Origin: Anastrepha obliqua
Taxonomy: Eukaryota > Arthropoda > Insecta > Diptera > Tephritidae
Reading direction: 5' to 3'
DNA length: 64,000 bases
Assembly (NCBI RefSeq): GCF_027943255.1
Contig: NC_072892.1
Span: forward strand, 164,116,792 to 164,180,791
Shown here: positions 11,455-22,329 of the stretch, in pieces
Layout of the letters: each line of letters starts with the position of its first letter
How positions within the stretch are numbered: position 1 is the first letter of the stretch
The notes under the pieces: model-generated
Seen by the model: only the letters and a program-made list of their open reading frames with translations
What the model was told of the DNA's origin: nothing
Databases searched by the model: none
Position numbers and translations under genes: made by a program

Positions 11455-12135
11455 ATGGTATTTCTAAATTCCAGAATAGAACCAACAATAAAATCAAAAA
11501 GAATTACTAAACTCCGACTTACAGTTTTTTTTTATAGATATGTCAAAAGTATAATTTTTTTATAGTATTGAACTGACTAAGAAAAAACTTCAAAGCCCAA
11601 GGTGGTTTTTTTTCCTTTTGCTTGAGCCGACTTCCAATTTTTTATTTTTCATTTAGGGTACGATATTTTTATATATTTTAGCCGGAAGGCTGTGAATCAT
11701 TTGATTATCTATTTATAATTAATTTTACGAAAAAAAAAAAAATCATTTTCCTTCATATTCTTGGATCTGCAAGTTGAGCTACATTTACCTACGGTTAGAA
11801 ACTAGTATCAACGTGTTTCTTAATAACGTCTCTTTCAGTTTTAATCAATTGCAGGTGCCACTAGGCGCCACTGATTATTTTTTGGCAATGATAACAACTA
11901 AACGCTTTCTAGTGTGTGCATAATGATAACGAAACACTTTTAATTTTGTTTTGACATTTGAGGGTAATTCAGAATTATGAACTTACATGTATCCTGTGCG
12001 TAAATATTTGCTGGCTTATATTAATAATAAAAAAAAAAAAAAAGTATGAATTTTAAAAAACAATTTTTTTTTTAAATTTTTTTAAAAAATAGTTTTTAAA
12101 CATGTTCTTTTCATACTCAAATATATACAACTTCG
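11455..12135. other. AT-rich block separating two parts of LINE B copy 2
   Basis: About 680 bp of AT-rich, homopolymer-rich sequence (A runs at 11730 and 12035, T run at 12070) lies between the palm motif and the post-palm region of the same LINE on the same strand. It has no coding signal. It may be an unrecognised insertion, but I could not find terminal repeats or a target duplication. Confidence 0.45.
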
Positions 12136-12139
12136 TTAG

Positions 12140-12255
12140 TAGTAAAAATGTGCGGCGTTAGCACCACCAGCATCAAATCGTACAGAGTATCCACAAATTT
12201 CCCTCTAACAATTAGTGCCACGTCATTCGCGTAGGTAATCATCTTACAGCTCCTT
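12140..12255 (-). pseudogene. LINE B reverse-transcriptase palm fragment
   Basis: The minus strand reads ITYANDVALIVRGKFVDTLY, matching the VYADDVALIVRGKF segment of the copy at 3590. The catalytic YADD has become YAND. It is probably the upstream part of the 10080-11450 copy. Confidence 0.75.
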
Positions 12256-12269
12256 CTCTTTGCTTTTCA

Positions 12270-12375
12270 GCTTTGAGAAATCTATAGAAAAATATAACAT
12301 GAAAATATCGGAAACAAAGACTAAATCCCTGACGATCCTCTCAGAGGTAAACTCGCCATATATGGTGAAAATGTA
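12270..12375 (+). pseudogene. YGxETW-type LINE reverse-transcriptase scrap
   Basis: About 30 codons read YNMKISETKTKSLTILSE on the plus strand. They match YKKMSATKTKSL in the longer fragment at 18630-19260, including the IYGENVEQ / VYGESVAQ region that follows. No catalytic residues are left. Confidence 0.6.
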
Positions 12376-12379
12376 GAGC

Positions 12380-13125
12380 AGTGTTCACTACGTTAAAAGC
12401 TTTATTGGTTGACCGTGAGGAGGAAATGCGTCTCGGCGTTCACCTTCAATGACTGCAATAATCTCTGAGAATATTCTGCGGCTATCTAGCACCAGCTGTT
12501 GATGCATTCAAATTTTGTATGGACACATCTTCCAGTATTTGGCCAAAATTCATTGAAGCAACCGATGGAAAAGGATCAGTTGAGGTAAATCGGCTGATAA
12601 ATTATTAAAAAAAATGGACATTTTTTGTCGCATTATGGTAGCGATAACTTCACTAACTTGCAATAAAATATATTTGCAACTTGTTACATGCAAAAAAAAT
12701 GATTGTAAAAGCTTAATTTTTGTTTTTTGCCTTGCTCACTCCACCCGGGAACATAGGGCATCGACAAGACCAAGTCTTGCGTCGGTTTCGTTAATTTATT
12801 TTGCTTTCTGGTAGGGTATGTGATTAGCCTGTCACTACCAGTCCTAATTAGTGGAAATGCCCTTACTGCTTGGAGTGCCATCTGTGTTTCATATTTTCTT
12901 ACCAGAAGAATCGCACAGATGATTGAGGACTTCGCTAAATTTGGTGTGTCTGCGCTATTACCGCGGTTGCCTGCTTCCTCTTACTGGCTCGTTTTAGCAG
13001 CCACAAATGTAAATAAGGCGCTAAATATTGTACGGGATATGTTTTTGGGTTTGAGAAATGAGATTTTTTTTGTTTTGTTTTTTAGAAACAGGGAAATTAG
13101 GTAAATTTGGAAAAGTGCGAGGACC
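12380..13125. other. no gene seen
   Basis: Short frames at 12614-12814 and 12820-13104 have no recognisable domain or codon signal. The segment lies between a LINE scrap and a tRNA-like sequence. Confidence 0.5.
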
Positions 13126-13129
13126 GTGC

Positions 13130-13209
13130 TTTACGTAGGATTCGAACCCACCACCTCTGGAATGACATGCTAGTGCACTTACGCTAAACTACCGAGCCCG
13201 TCACTTACG
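13130..13209 (-). repeat. tRNA-like SINE head or decayed tRNA
   Basis: On the minus strand from 13209 the sequence begins GGCTCGGTAGTTTAGCGTAA. It contains an A-box-like TAGTTTAGCGT and, about 45 nt later, a perfect B box GGTTCGAATCC. The T stem GTGGG/CCTAC can pair around TTCGAAT, but the outer arms do not close an acceptor stem. I therefore favour a SINE head (pol III promoter) over a functional tRNA. It is a different family from the SINE at 53266. Confidence 0.5.
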
Positions 13210-13224
13210 CTAGTGCAAAAGCCT

Positions 13225-14585
13225 AATACGAAAACCAATAACAAATCTCCTTGTGTATTGGTAGAAGGAAAGGTTTGAAAAAAATTAATTTTATAATTTC
13301 ATATTTTATTATTTATTTCGTATTATTTAGTAAAAAGTGTTTAAAAACAAAACATATTCAAAAATAAGAACTTCAAAGTTCTGAGAAAACGTTTGCTTTG
13401 AAAACTTTAACTAATACCCTTTTCTTCAAGCATCTCTTTCAAGTTACTTGAGTAAAGACTCATTCCCATCATTTGAATACTTACTATCAATATTTTGAAA
13501 TCCAAACAATAAATGTTTTGAAATCTCTTAAAGGTTACCTTTTAAATATGCTTGCTGCTGCATGCGTTTTGCTGCAATTCTACTATTTACTTTCCCTGGC
13601 AATAGGCCAACCATATCCGACTTTATACTGAGGCATTTCGAATGAGTTACTCATACGCCATGGGTGTCAGCCTGTTGTACCTGGATAATTGCAAGAAAAT
13701 CGGTGTAAAATTTTTAGCTGAGACTTCGCTTGAAAGTGTGTACGAATTGCTAGCTGGTAAGCTTAGGGCAGCGACTGACAGCCACTTTTACTAAAAAGTT
13801 GAAAAAATGTGTTTGTATGTGCCTAGAATGGACAAACTTCAAGCAAAAACTTCACGCTAAAAAGAATATCAAACTATGCTACGTTGTATTTTTTTTGCTT
13901 TTATGCGCGATGCCCGCGGAAAAAGTTTACGTTATAACAAAAAAAAAAAAATCTCTAGTTGAATTTCCAACTTTTTAACTGCGCGTTTGCTTATGCAATT
14001 TGGCCTGCAAGCCGGGCTGCCCCTTTTGCTGGCTAACTCTTGTCGATTCCGAGTTGAGAAACTGTCAGCTTGGCAAATGGTTTTTACCTGCTTCAAATAG
14101 AAATTTCCATTTGTCTATGCGAGGTTGACTTTGACACCAGTTTTTTTTTTTTTTTTTTTTTTTTAATTTTCGGCGCTGTGACAACTGTCGCTTCCTTTGG
14201 GCTCTCATTTCCGCCATCATTTCAGGCATCATTGTTGGATACCACTTTTTGTTCAATTAATAATGAATTTTTTCGAGAGTTCAGTTGGCAGAATATCTTC
14301 GTATGCCGTTAGAAGCATATGCTTAGTATTTTTTCTTTTTAATTTTTTTTTCTGCAGTGAAAATATGTTTTTTTTTGCATTTACACAGATAAGGCCAAGT
14401 CTCTGCTTTAACTTTTAGAGTGCATATTAACTGTTTGTAACTTTGTGAGAACAAAGAAAACGACCTGGAACATTTCTCTCATCTGCTGAGTGGCAATAGC
14501 AGTGAATATTACAGGGAAAGGGACGCCATCAATCTGCCAATCGTTGATGACGCGACTATTGTTCTATTACCCTACCCTGAAAAGG
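13225..14585. other. no gene seen; poly-T rich
   Basis: AT-rich DNA with a long T tract (about 14142-14164) and several shorter ones. The Lys-rich minus frame across that tract is an artefact of the homopolymer. No TE termini were recognised. Confidence 0.55.
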
Positions 14586-14589
14586 TAAG

Positions 14590-15715
14590 AAAGCAACCCA
14601 CCTAAGGAGCCGACAGACTGCCAGCTGCAAGCTACTTAAGCTAGACGGCGAAGAACTGTTAAGGGGCTAAAAAAAGTGGGATTAAGCATTCTGCGCCTGC
14701 GCAACTGCCACGAAGTTTGTCTAAGGCTAAACCTCACCATCGACCAATACATTGGATCTTATCTGTATTGCTGCAGATCTGGAAAATCCACCACATTTTA
14801 CTAGATATTAACAATACGCCCAGTTTTGGAAAGTACCTATAAAAGGTGGATCGACACGCACTATCTTTTCGTCTATTAAATTGAAGCCACCTTTGGCAAC
14901 ACGAAAATGAGTTACCTATATGCCCGGAAGTCTGAATTTGGTATCCCCATAAAACTAATACAAGATGTGCCAAACTGCGCAAGTTGCCGTTGATCAATAC
15001 CACCAGACCTCTCTGAGCCATTAGATATGAAACGAGGTTTCAGACAGGATGACACGCTATCGTGTAACTTCTTTAACCTGAAGCCGGAAGTGATCGTACG
15101 AGTCACAGAACTTAATCGCTGAGACATTTTCATCAAACAATCAGTCGGTGCACTCACGCATCGGCACCCACGTCACTGTTGATTGTTATGATTTCGAGGT
15201 TGCCAAAGGCTTCGTTTATTTAGAAACCAGCATTAACACCGATAACAATGTCAGCCTAGAAATCCAACGCAGAATCTCTCTTGCCAACAAGGGCTACTTT
15301 GTACTAACTAGGCAATGGAGTAGTATAGTCCTCTCTCGACGAGTGAAACTAAACTAAACTCTAGAACTATCTCATCATGCCGATCCTAATGTACGGTGCA
15401 GAAACTTGGACGATGACAACATCCAATGCGGCGGCTCTTGGAGTGTTTAAGAGAAACATTCTCCTGACGATTTTGGACCACGTTGGAGACGGCGAAAATC
15501 GTTTGCGATGGAGCAATGAGCTATATGAGTATTACGATGATATACATAGACATAGCGCCGAGAATAAAGATCCGAATGGATACAAACGCTCCGCCAGTTA
15601 ACACGAGGAAAAAACGACTGGCGCGCTTTATTAAACTAAGCCAAAATCGCGTAAGGGGTTTTCGTGCCAATCAAGAAAAAGAAGGCAATTTAGTAGTAAT
15701 AGTTACCTAATCTTA
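14590..15715 (+). pseudogene. YGxETW-type LINE, RT to C-terminus
   Basis: Plus-strand remains of an endonuclease-reverse transcriptase LINE. In order they are GADRLPA near 14606, FGIPIKLIQD near 14940, LSEPLDMKRGFRQDDTLSC near 15015, FEVAKGFVYLETSINTDNN near 15195, and the diagnostic MPILMYGAETWTM at 15377 followed by GVFKRNILLTILD and RLRWSNELYEYYDD. The YADD palm segment is missing or unrecognisable between 15090 and 15140. Several frameshifts and stops make it a pseudogene. Confidence 0.75.
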
Positions 15716-15744
15716 TTATATTTTATTAATATAGTTTTTGGACG

Positions 15745-15945
15745 TCATATTTTAAGAAGTATTCGAGAGTAAGATTGTGCGGATTGGACCAATGAGATAT
15801 ATGAGCTTTACAGCAAATAAAGATACCACCAGATCATATCTTGCTAGTAGATACATTCGCTCCAACTCTGAAAGTTTTCGATTTAGAACTTCAGGAAGAT
15901 CAGAAGAAGGAATTGGCTTCCCTTGGTCTTAAGGTGGTTATCCTT
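15745..15945 (+). pseudogene. second YGxETW LINE C-terminal scrap
   Basis: Directly after the previous fragment, a second copy of the same C-terminal region reads WTNEIYELYSK, then DTTRSYLASRYIRSNSESF, in shifting frames. It resembles 57700-57900 (DELYELYDDIDIAQ). Two tails in a row on one strand imply two insertions or a local duplication. Confidence 0.5.
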
Positions 15946-15949
15946 TTCA

Positions 15950-16800
15950 CAGCTGATGTGTGGAATTTTTTTCAGAATTTAGTTTAATGAGCTGAAAAAC
16001 TTCAAAAGCGAAACTTTGAACATTTCCCTATGTATTTATTTACCTCTATTTAGTTATGAAAAGAAAATATATATATAAAAAATATATTCAATCCATATTT
16101 ACATATACATATGTATAGCACCGTGACCACCAAAGCTACTTGAACAATTGCCAAGCTAGCGAGAGTTTAAATAATCTGAAATCGAAAAGCTAAACGTAAT
16201 TTTTATCAGTGACCACAAGTAAGCACAACTTGAGTTAAATTTTTTTAAAAATACTAAAATTAAATTTTTTATTGCGGTTTTTTTAACTTTTTGCAATACA
16301 TCATATGCACAACTTTAATCCTAGCGTTTTTCCATATGTGGCTGTAAGAGTAAGTGCTAGTCAAATTACAAAATACGGGCACAAAAAAAGCTTGAAAAGC
16401 TATGAACTGCAATGCTGTATAATTTGTTCCAAGTCACTCTTGTTTATTTGTGAGAATATTTAATTTTATGCTTCTATTCAAAGAAAATTGCAGCTGAAGC
16501 TTGTCGAATACTTTAAGGGTACTTGTAGTGGGACTCTCATTAGTGAAAGAAGTGCCGTGACTGGTATGAATGCTCTAAGCGCAGTGACTATGGCAATGAA
16601 GGCCAGAATTAAACGTAATATGATGAAGACTCGTGTCAAATGCTACGAAATTATTGGAAGCGATTCAGCAACTTATTTCGAAACTTCCCATAGTCATGAA
16701 AATGATTCAGAAGTAAGGACAAGGAGCACCGTATGAATTGAAGCCAAGATATATTGCTTTTGATTCTATGATTTAAACAGCAACTTCAAAGACGTAATCA
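15950..16800. other. no gene seen
   Basis: AT-rich DNA. An 82-codon plus frame (16488-16736) has no recognisable domain and biased, repetitive composition. I would not call it a gene. Confidence 0.5.
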
Positions 16801-16804
16801 GAAC

Positions 16805-16912
16805 CGTTTCCATAACAGTCAGTTCTACGTTACCGGAACGACCCGTATTTATATCCCGCCGACGACTGTCGGCTGCTATAGCCGAATGTGTTGTGGCGTG
16901 ACTATCATTCCG
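16805..16912 (+). repeat. jockey-like LINE 5' scrap joined to a SINE head
   Basis: Bases 16812-16870 match the start of the LINE at 60200-60280 (shared core AGTTCTACGTTACCGGAA). From 16871 the sequence switches to the head of the tRNA-derived SINE (GCTATAGCCGAATGTGTTG, then GGCGTGACTATCATTCC), which breaks off before the B box. Confidence 0.6.
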
Positions 16913-16914
16913 GC

Positions 16915-17320
16915 GCAGTCAAAATTACCAATGCGATGATTATATACAAAAAAGGCGTTGTACAAATTCAAGGTTATAGGGGAATAATGCTGTTAAGTGG
17001 ACCGTCTAGTTTAGCACTTTCAAAATATCAATTTTTTTTTTACATTTTTCGAAAGTATATGTATGTAGAAATATTGTGTTTAAATTTCAGAGAGTTCGGA
17101 GCAGTGTAAATATATTTTTTTCTTACCTGAACAGTACTACCTAGAAGCGCTTGCCCGAGCGAGCAGACAGGTATACGCGCTCTCTCGACCCCTCGGTGGG
17201 CTAATCCTTTTTTGACAATAGAGGCAGCTGCTGCTTCTTACGATGTAAGATATATTGACTCTTCTGACTTATTCTCTTAGAAAGTAAGCAGTATTATTCA
17301 CTTTTTGGAGCAAAACGAGC
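16915..17320. other. no gene seen
   Basis: AT-rich sequence with T tracts. No domain, repeat family or RNA gene was recognised. Confidence 0.5.
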
Positions 17321-17321
17321 C

Positions 17322-17610
17322 TTGAATCTCGATCGCATTCGTCATGGGGAAAGGCTGCTGCCTTTCGTTCGAAACCATTTAACAAAGGGCGTCCATTCCG
17401 TGGTAATCAGTTTTCAGACGAAACAAATACTGATTATGCGAGTAAATCACCAGAAAAGTTGAAGCAATCGAACGATAAAAGTTTCGACGCTGTCGAGTAC
17501 ATCAGGAAGAATGATAGCGAGCGCGTCAGCAATGCGAATCGCCGCAGCTTGGAGTCTTCAAAAGAGGCCATAACAAAAAGGTGTTCCCTACGGTGCAGGC
17601 ATTGAAGATT
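17322..17610 (+). pseudogene. possible Mutator-like transposase N-terminal relic
   Basis: An uninterrupted plus frame of about 95 codons without a clear ATG reads FRSKPFNKGRPFRGNQFSDE, then TDYASKSPEKLKQSND, then a charged Ser/Lys/Arg-rich stretch ending near TKRCSLRCRH. The GRPFRGNQFS-type start followed by a Ser/Lys-rich linker resembles insect proteins carrying the Mutator-like transposase domain. The catalytic domain is absent, so this is a tentative reading from memory of the family. It could equally be another TE ORF. Confidence 0.35.
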
Positions 17611-17937
17611 GAGTCGAGGTAAAGTGCATTTTTTATAGGTGGATTAACTAGTATTTGTTATACTGAATTTAACCTATTTTGATTTTTTTGTTTCAGACTA
17701 GCCGTTTCCGAGATCTGCTTGGTACCGTTTTGTACTTCGATTTTAAGGCGTTTACGTGCGGCCACCATTTTGTACATTAAAATGCAATAAAAAAAAAAAA
17801 AATTTCTTACACAATTTAAGACTTTATTTATTATATCTAACAATATCTATATCTGTATCTTTCATTACGTACTCAAAAATAATTCCTAAAAATAGCTTTT
17901 TTTTCAGCGCATGATCTGGACGGTCCCCTTAAGCGAA

Positions 17938-18568
17938 CCCGGTGGTCTGGAAATTAAAAAAAAATGATTTTTTTTTCGTTATTTCTTAAGAATATACTGT
18001 GAAATTTTCATGCGGAAATTCAAAATATTATAGCTTCTACAGCCGGGCGCTCTTGTACCTCAAACTTTTAACACATTTATCACGAAACGACTTTTTCCGG
18101 CGTGGTGTTGCCAAAAAAAAAAAACACTATTCAACTGAGTCGTCTAAAATTTTAATATGCTGTTCACATCATTAACGGCTATCGCCCGTACTATAATCAT
18201 AGCAATTTTTCAATTATTTCGTATTTTTGGAGTGTCACATTCAATACCCCGCTATTTTGTCAAATTTGTTTTGTTTTTTTATTCTAGTACGGGAGATACC
18301 TACAGTCATACTGATTTATATCCTTTTTTGTTTTTGTGTTCCAGATAAATAGAAGTGCCAAAATAGACAACACCGTATAGGTACAATTTTTCGGGAGGGC
18401 CAACTTCAGCGCCATTTTTAAAATTATTAAAATTAAATTTTTTTTTTATTTTTGTATGTAAAAGAAGTTAAATAAAAAGCCTAACAAAATTTAAATATCG
18501 TTTTTCATTTTTTTATTGTAAAAAAAATCCTGAAAATACCCTAAATTTTCGAGCTCTAGACCACCGGG
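17938..18568. mobile_element. 631-bp TIR element, non-coding
   Basis: The ends are inverted copies: CCCGGTGGTCTGGA on the left and, from the other strand, CCCGGTGGTCTAGA on the right. The flanks carry near-identical 10-mers in direct orientation (CCCCTTAAGC at 17926-17935, CCCCATAAGC at 18570-18579), a few bases from the repeats. The interior is AT-rich with no transposase. It looks like a non-autonomous DNA transposon. The superfamily is open: TTAA-type and long-TSD (Mutator-type) are both possible. Confidence 0.55.
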
Positions 18569-18629
18569 ACCCCATAAGCTCTGTCTTAAAACCCTTCAAA
18601 TAGTTACTTGCCTTGGAGATTGCCGCCCC

Positions 18630-19260
18630 CGGAATAAGCGAAAGGCAACAGATGCATTATTTATTATTAGGCAAATTGCAGAAAAGGAAATAGAAATGAA
18701 AAGCCAACATTTTTATGTTTTGTCGACTTAGCACAAGTATTTGACAGGGGGAAGTTGCACGATATTATTAATCGACTTAGAAAAAGAAATTTAGATGAAC
18801 GAATCATTGCAGTAGTAGAAGATATACCTCCAGACAACTTAACCTTTATTAGAGCAAACAAAAGCATTTCAATCAAAACAAAAATTGTGTCAGCCATAAG
18901 GCAGGGCCCGATACTTTTCCACACAATCATGGATGGAATAATAACAGATGTTAAAAATACAAGAGCGAATGGTAATAAATTAGTGGACATAGAATTTAAA
19001 ATAATTTGCTACGCAGACGATGATGTGTTGCTAGCTGGAGATGATTTACAACGAATGGCTCTCAGTCTTGACAAATGTGCATCAAAATATTACAAAAAAA
19101 TGTCGGCAACAAAGACTAAATCCTTGTGAAACTCTCTCAGATGGAAACTGTTTATGGTGAAAGTGTGGCACAGGTCATGGAGTTTAAGTCATTAAGAGAT
19201 CGAGCAAAGGAAGTTAGGATGCAAACTATAAAAGCGCCCTGCATATCTGAGCATATCCGG
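18630..19260 (+). pseudogene. YGxETW-type LINE reverse transcriptase
   Basis: Starts with ATDALFIIRQIAEKE and, after a frameshift, reads LHDIINRLRKRNLDERIIAV, SIKTKIVSAIRQGPI and the palm IICYADDDVLLAGDDLQRMA (18755-19129). It ends with MSATKTKSL and a decayed VYGESVAQVMEFKSL. The catalytic aspartates survive, but the flanks are frameshifted and both ends are missing. The same family is at 12270-12375. Confidence 0.8.
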
Positions 19261-19867
19261 GTGCTGCCTCCTGGTGGCCAATCGATGACTCAAATTCTCG
19301 TATGAACGGTCGGTCTAATAAACTCTGTCGTTCTGGTAGTCTCTGGAAGCAACTCCCTCGCTCTCTCAAGTCTGACTTGTTGCTGCTTTGGTGTTAGATC
19401 ATGCGCCTTTTGGATCTTGGCTTGGCTTTGAGAACATTTTTCAGTATACGCCGGATGCTACGGTCAGATATTTTCAGTTCTTTCACCATTTAATTGGCAC
19501 TTCATCGGGGATTTTGCTCAAGTCGTTTCTTCACTTTTCGAACCATTTCACGTGACGTTGCAGTGTTTTGATGTCCACCTCCATGACGTTTCGCGATGTT
19601 ACCAGTATCATTGTAACGGGTAATGTTGCGATAAACAAAACCTTTATGCACTCTAAGGTACTCGAGCTCACGAACTATCGCTGGTTGTGATTTTCCAACC
19701 AAGTGTAAGGCAGACACGGCATTTGCTTTGAAATCCATTACTGATTTTCTTTTTTTCGCGTTTACTGTCGGCAAAAAGTTTCCGCGCGCTTGTAAACAAT
19801 ACTCTGGACTGTCATTGAGCCAACTAACAGACAGCTGATGCCCGTATGCTTCGAGTGCCACACCCTG
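19245..19867 (-). mobile_element. D,D37D Tc1/mariner-superfamily element, truncated
   Basis: The terminal repeat reads CAGGGTGTGGCACTCGAAG from 19867 leftward, next to TA at 19868-19869, and matches the end of the element at 45778. The transposase starts at MDFKANAVSALHLVGKSQPA (19740) and runs through FVYRNITRYNDTGNIAKRHG to KRLEQNPR. A shifted ISDRSIRRILKN and a later FIREFESSIGHQEAAP follow. A deletion removes the region of the first catalytic aspartate. The element is truncated at its 3' side near 19245. Confidence 0.8.
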
Positions 19868-19869
19868 TA

Positions 19870-21045
19870 TATTATACCAAATTAATTTAGAGGCTTGGTA
19901 TGGCACGATTGTGAAATGATTCTCAATGCAAATTCTTAGCTGTAACAAAAAATTGGGTGAGAAAATAACTTAAAGCTCCATACTTCCTTACTCCATAGTC
20001 TGAGAACGAGAATTGAACGCTGCTGGGCTGTAACGTATAGACAGGGTGGTCTAGATATGAGTATCGATATTTTTCAATTATTTATTACATTGACTGTGAG
20101 AGCTTTTTAACTCGCCAAATCTAAATGCCAATCACACTCTTGTCTGGGTGACAAGAAATTAATTGTCTCTTCTGGTAACTCGCAAAGTCGTATGTGCGGC
20201 TCTTGCTTTTAGAGTAATGATTGGTTGTGTGGTCCCCAAAGATACATAGATTTTACTGAAATATTACACATATGATACTAACTTCTAGCAGAAAATTCGT
20301 TCAAGAAAACGTCACAAGAGTTAACAAGATCTGCTACTGCGAAGCCAGCCTATGCCGCCGCTTGAATAAAATCGTGTTCTATAAGTCACTTTCTTTCTTC
20401 CAATAAAGTCATAAGAAATTTATATTTTCATTTCATTTATTTTATTAACTTTCTAAAGTTATATTTGCACCGCCTTGTTTACTCCAGCATCCATTGCTAC
20501 ACGAAAACTTGATGACCGCACTGAAGGCAACTTTGAGTAGATTAATACTGCATTAGTTCATTGTCAGCAGAATTGGTTTGAACATTGCAGTCGACTCTAT
20601 GACAGTGATTGCAATTTGATCTGCCTCTGAATATACGAAGCACATTATTATGCATACACTCCTACACACATACATATGTACATATGCACATAAGTACGCA
20701 TGGATCTGAGAATGCTCTGCGGCGTATGAGTAACAATTTCCTGGCCACAACTAGCACGCATACATGTGGATTTGTGGAGTGTGCTTGCGTGTGTTCGGGT
20801 GTATAGTAGCGGGCGAGTTGTATACGATACTGAAATTGCATATTGCGTTTCTTAATTAAATTGTGGACAAATTGAACACCTACGCTTGCACTTACTTACG
20901 CACTTACTTACGTACTATACGCACTGGCGGCCATAAAAGCTAGTTACGAGAGGATTGCAGTTGCTTCAAAATGGTAATTTCAGTTTATTTGTATAGTTGA
21001 GTACATTTGGTTAAAGGACACCTAGATTTAAGGAGTTATTTAGGT
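19870..21045. other. no gene seen
   Basis: Mixed sequence with short dinucleotide-rich patches (20640-20700, 20870-20930). No coding family was recognised. Confidence 0.5.
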
Positions 21046-21049
21046 GGTT

Positions 21050-21895
21050 GCCATTTCAATGGAAAATAAACAGGTGCTCGTGGGGAGAAAAACTTGAGGC
21101 TCGCTAAAGCACTGAGAACTACGATGGGAGTTTTCCCATTGCAGGTCTTTGTTCTGCTCATTACTCAGTGCAGATGGTATACAGATGGATCCGAAACGCT
21201 CCAGGGGGTAGGAATAGGAATAGTGAGGCCTAGAGCACACAAATCTTTAGCACTGAGCAGAGATATTACAATTTTCCATACGCAGCTTTTCGCTATAATG
21301 GAAACAGTGGAAATCTTATACAAAAGCGAGTTCGAAAAAGTAAAAAATTAAAATACTTTCGGACAGCCAAATCCTTAAAAGTCCTTATAGATCATAAAAA
21401 TGCATTCAACAAACTGGCGTCTCTCAAGGGACACGAAACGAGAAGTCAGAGTTGTATGCCAAAAAAGGGACGGAAGTGAAATTTATTGAGCCAACACCAT
21501 TTTTTGGGTTTAATAATGCAATCTAAAAGAGTAAACCAAAAAATGGACCCATATAAACACCAAGGAGTACTGGAACAGGGCAAACGGCCTTAGTCACTTC
21601 AAAAAGTTCTTTTAAAAAGTTCTTTTAATATCAACAGAACAAAATCTGTTCTAACCACAAAAAATGCCTCAATTTACTCTGTCGAGCACTTACAGGCCAC
21701 TTTACCTGCAATTAACATTTCAATCTCAAAGGACTACCTAGCACTAATTTCTGCAGGTTCTTTTGTGATGAAGAGCAGTCCAGGGAGCACTTCATCACCA
21801 ACTGTGAAGCATTCGGTCATAGGAGACACAGAATTCCGGGCTCATACCTACTAGAGGATGAAGACTTAATTCGATTCCTCACAATACTAAATAAT
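21050..21895 (+). pseudogene. RNase H LINE fragment C
   Basis: RNase H motifs read CRWYTDGSET near 21174, FHTQLFAIMETV near 21283 (the catalytic E has become Q) and a decayed ILSDSQILKS at 21356. Next come NEKSELYAKKGTEV near 21445 and a C-terminal Cys-containing tail (CRFFCDEEQSREHFITNCEA near 21765, then YLLEDEDLIRFLTILNN before a stop near 21897). The frames shift at least three times. It belongs to a family distinct from LINEs A and B. Confidence 0.68.
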
Positions 21896-21914
21896 TAAAG
21901 GGTCGCAGTGCATA

Positions 21915-22300
21915 TCATCATCTGCCAAACACCATCAGTAACGACGCACTGTGGAGATTAACGAACGAGGAACCCATTCTTAGGCAAATCAAACGCCGAA
22001 AGTGGCGATGGATAGGTCACACACTGAGAAAAACACCAGATAGCATCTCGAGGACGACACTTGACTGGAACCCGCAAGGAACCAGAGGTCGGGGTCGACC
22101 AAAAAACAGAGAAGTTCGATGCTGCACGATATATCAGATGCCGACATCTCAGGGGACGGTGCAAAAATAACAGGACAGAACCGTGTACGATGGAAGAGTT
22201 TTGTCAGGGCCCTATGCCCCCGAGAGGAGTGAACAAGGGGGAAAAAAACAAAAAGTGCATAAGACCTTAGCGTAATCCGTACAACTATTATCATTACCAA
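21915..22300 (+). pseudogene. YGxETW-type LINE C-terminal tail, 'IGHTLRK' group
   Basis: Reads NTISNDALWRLTNEEPILRQ, then KRRKWRWIGHTLRKTPDSIS and WNPQGTRGRGRPKNRE. This is the well-known C-terminal signature of one insect LINE group. The end (VYDGRVLSGPYAPERS) is frameshifted. The same group is at 22330-23060, 58130-58290 and 63615-64000. Confidence 0.75.
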
Positions 22301-22329
22301 TGCAGCGACATGGAAAATAGAGAAGCGGT

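Noticed and set aside
14065..14256. Lys-rich minus-strand frame
   Set aside because: The lysines are encoded by the long homopolymer at 14142-14164; no protein evidence.
16488..16736. 82-codon plus-strand frame
   Set aside because: No domain and skewed composition; no flanking splice signals.
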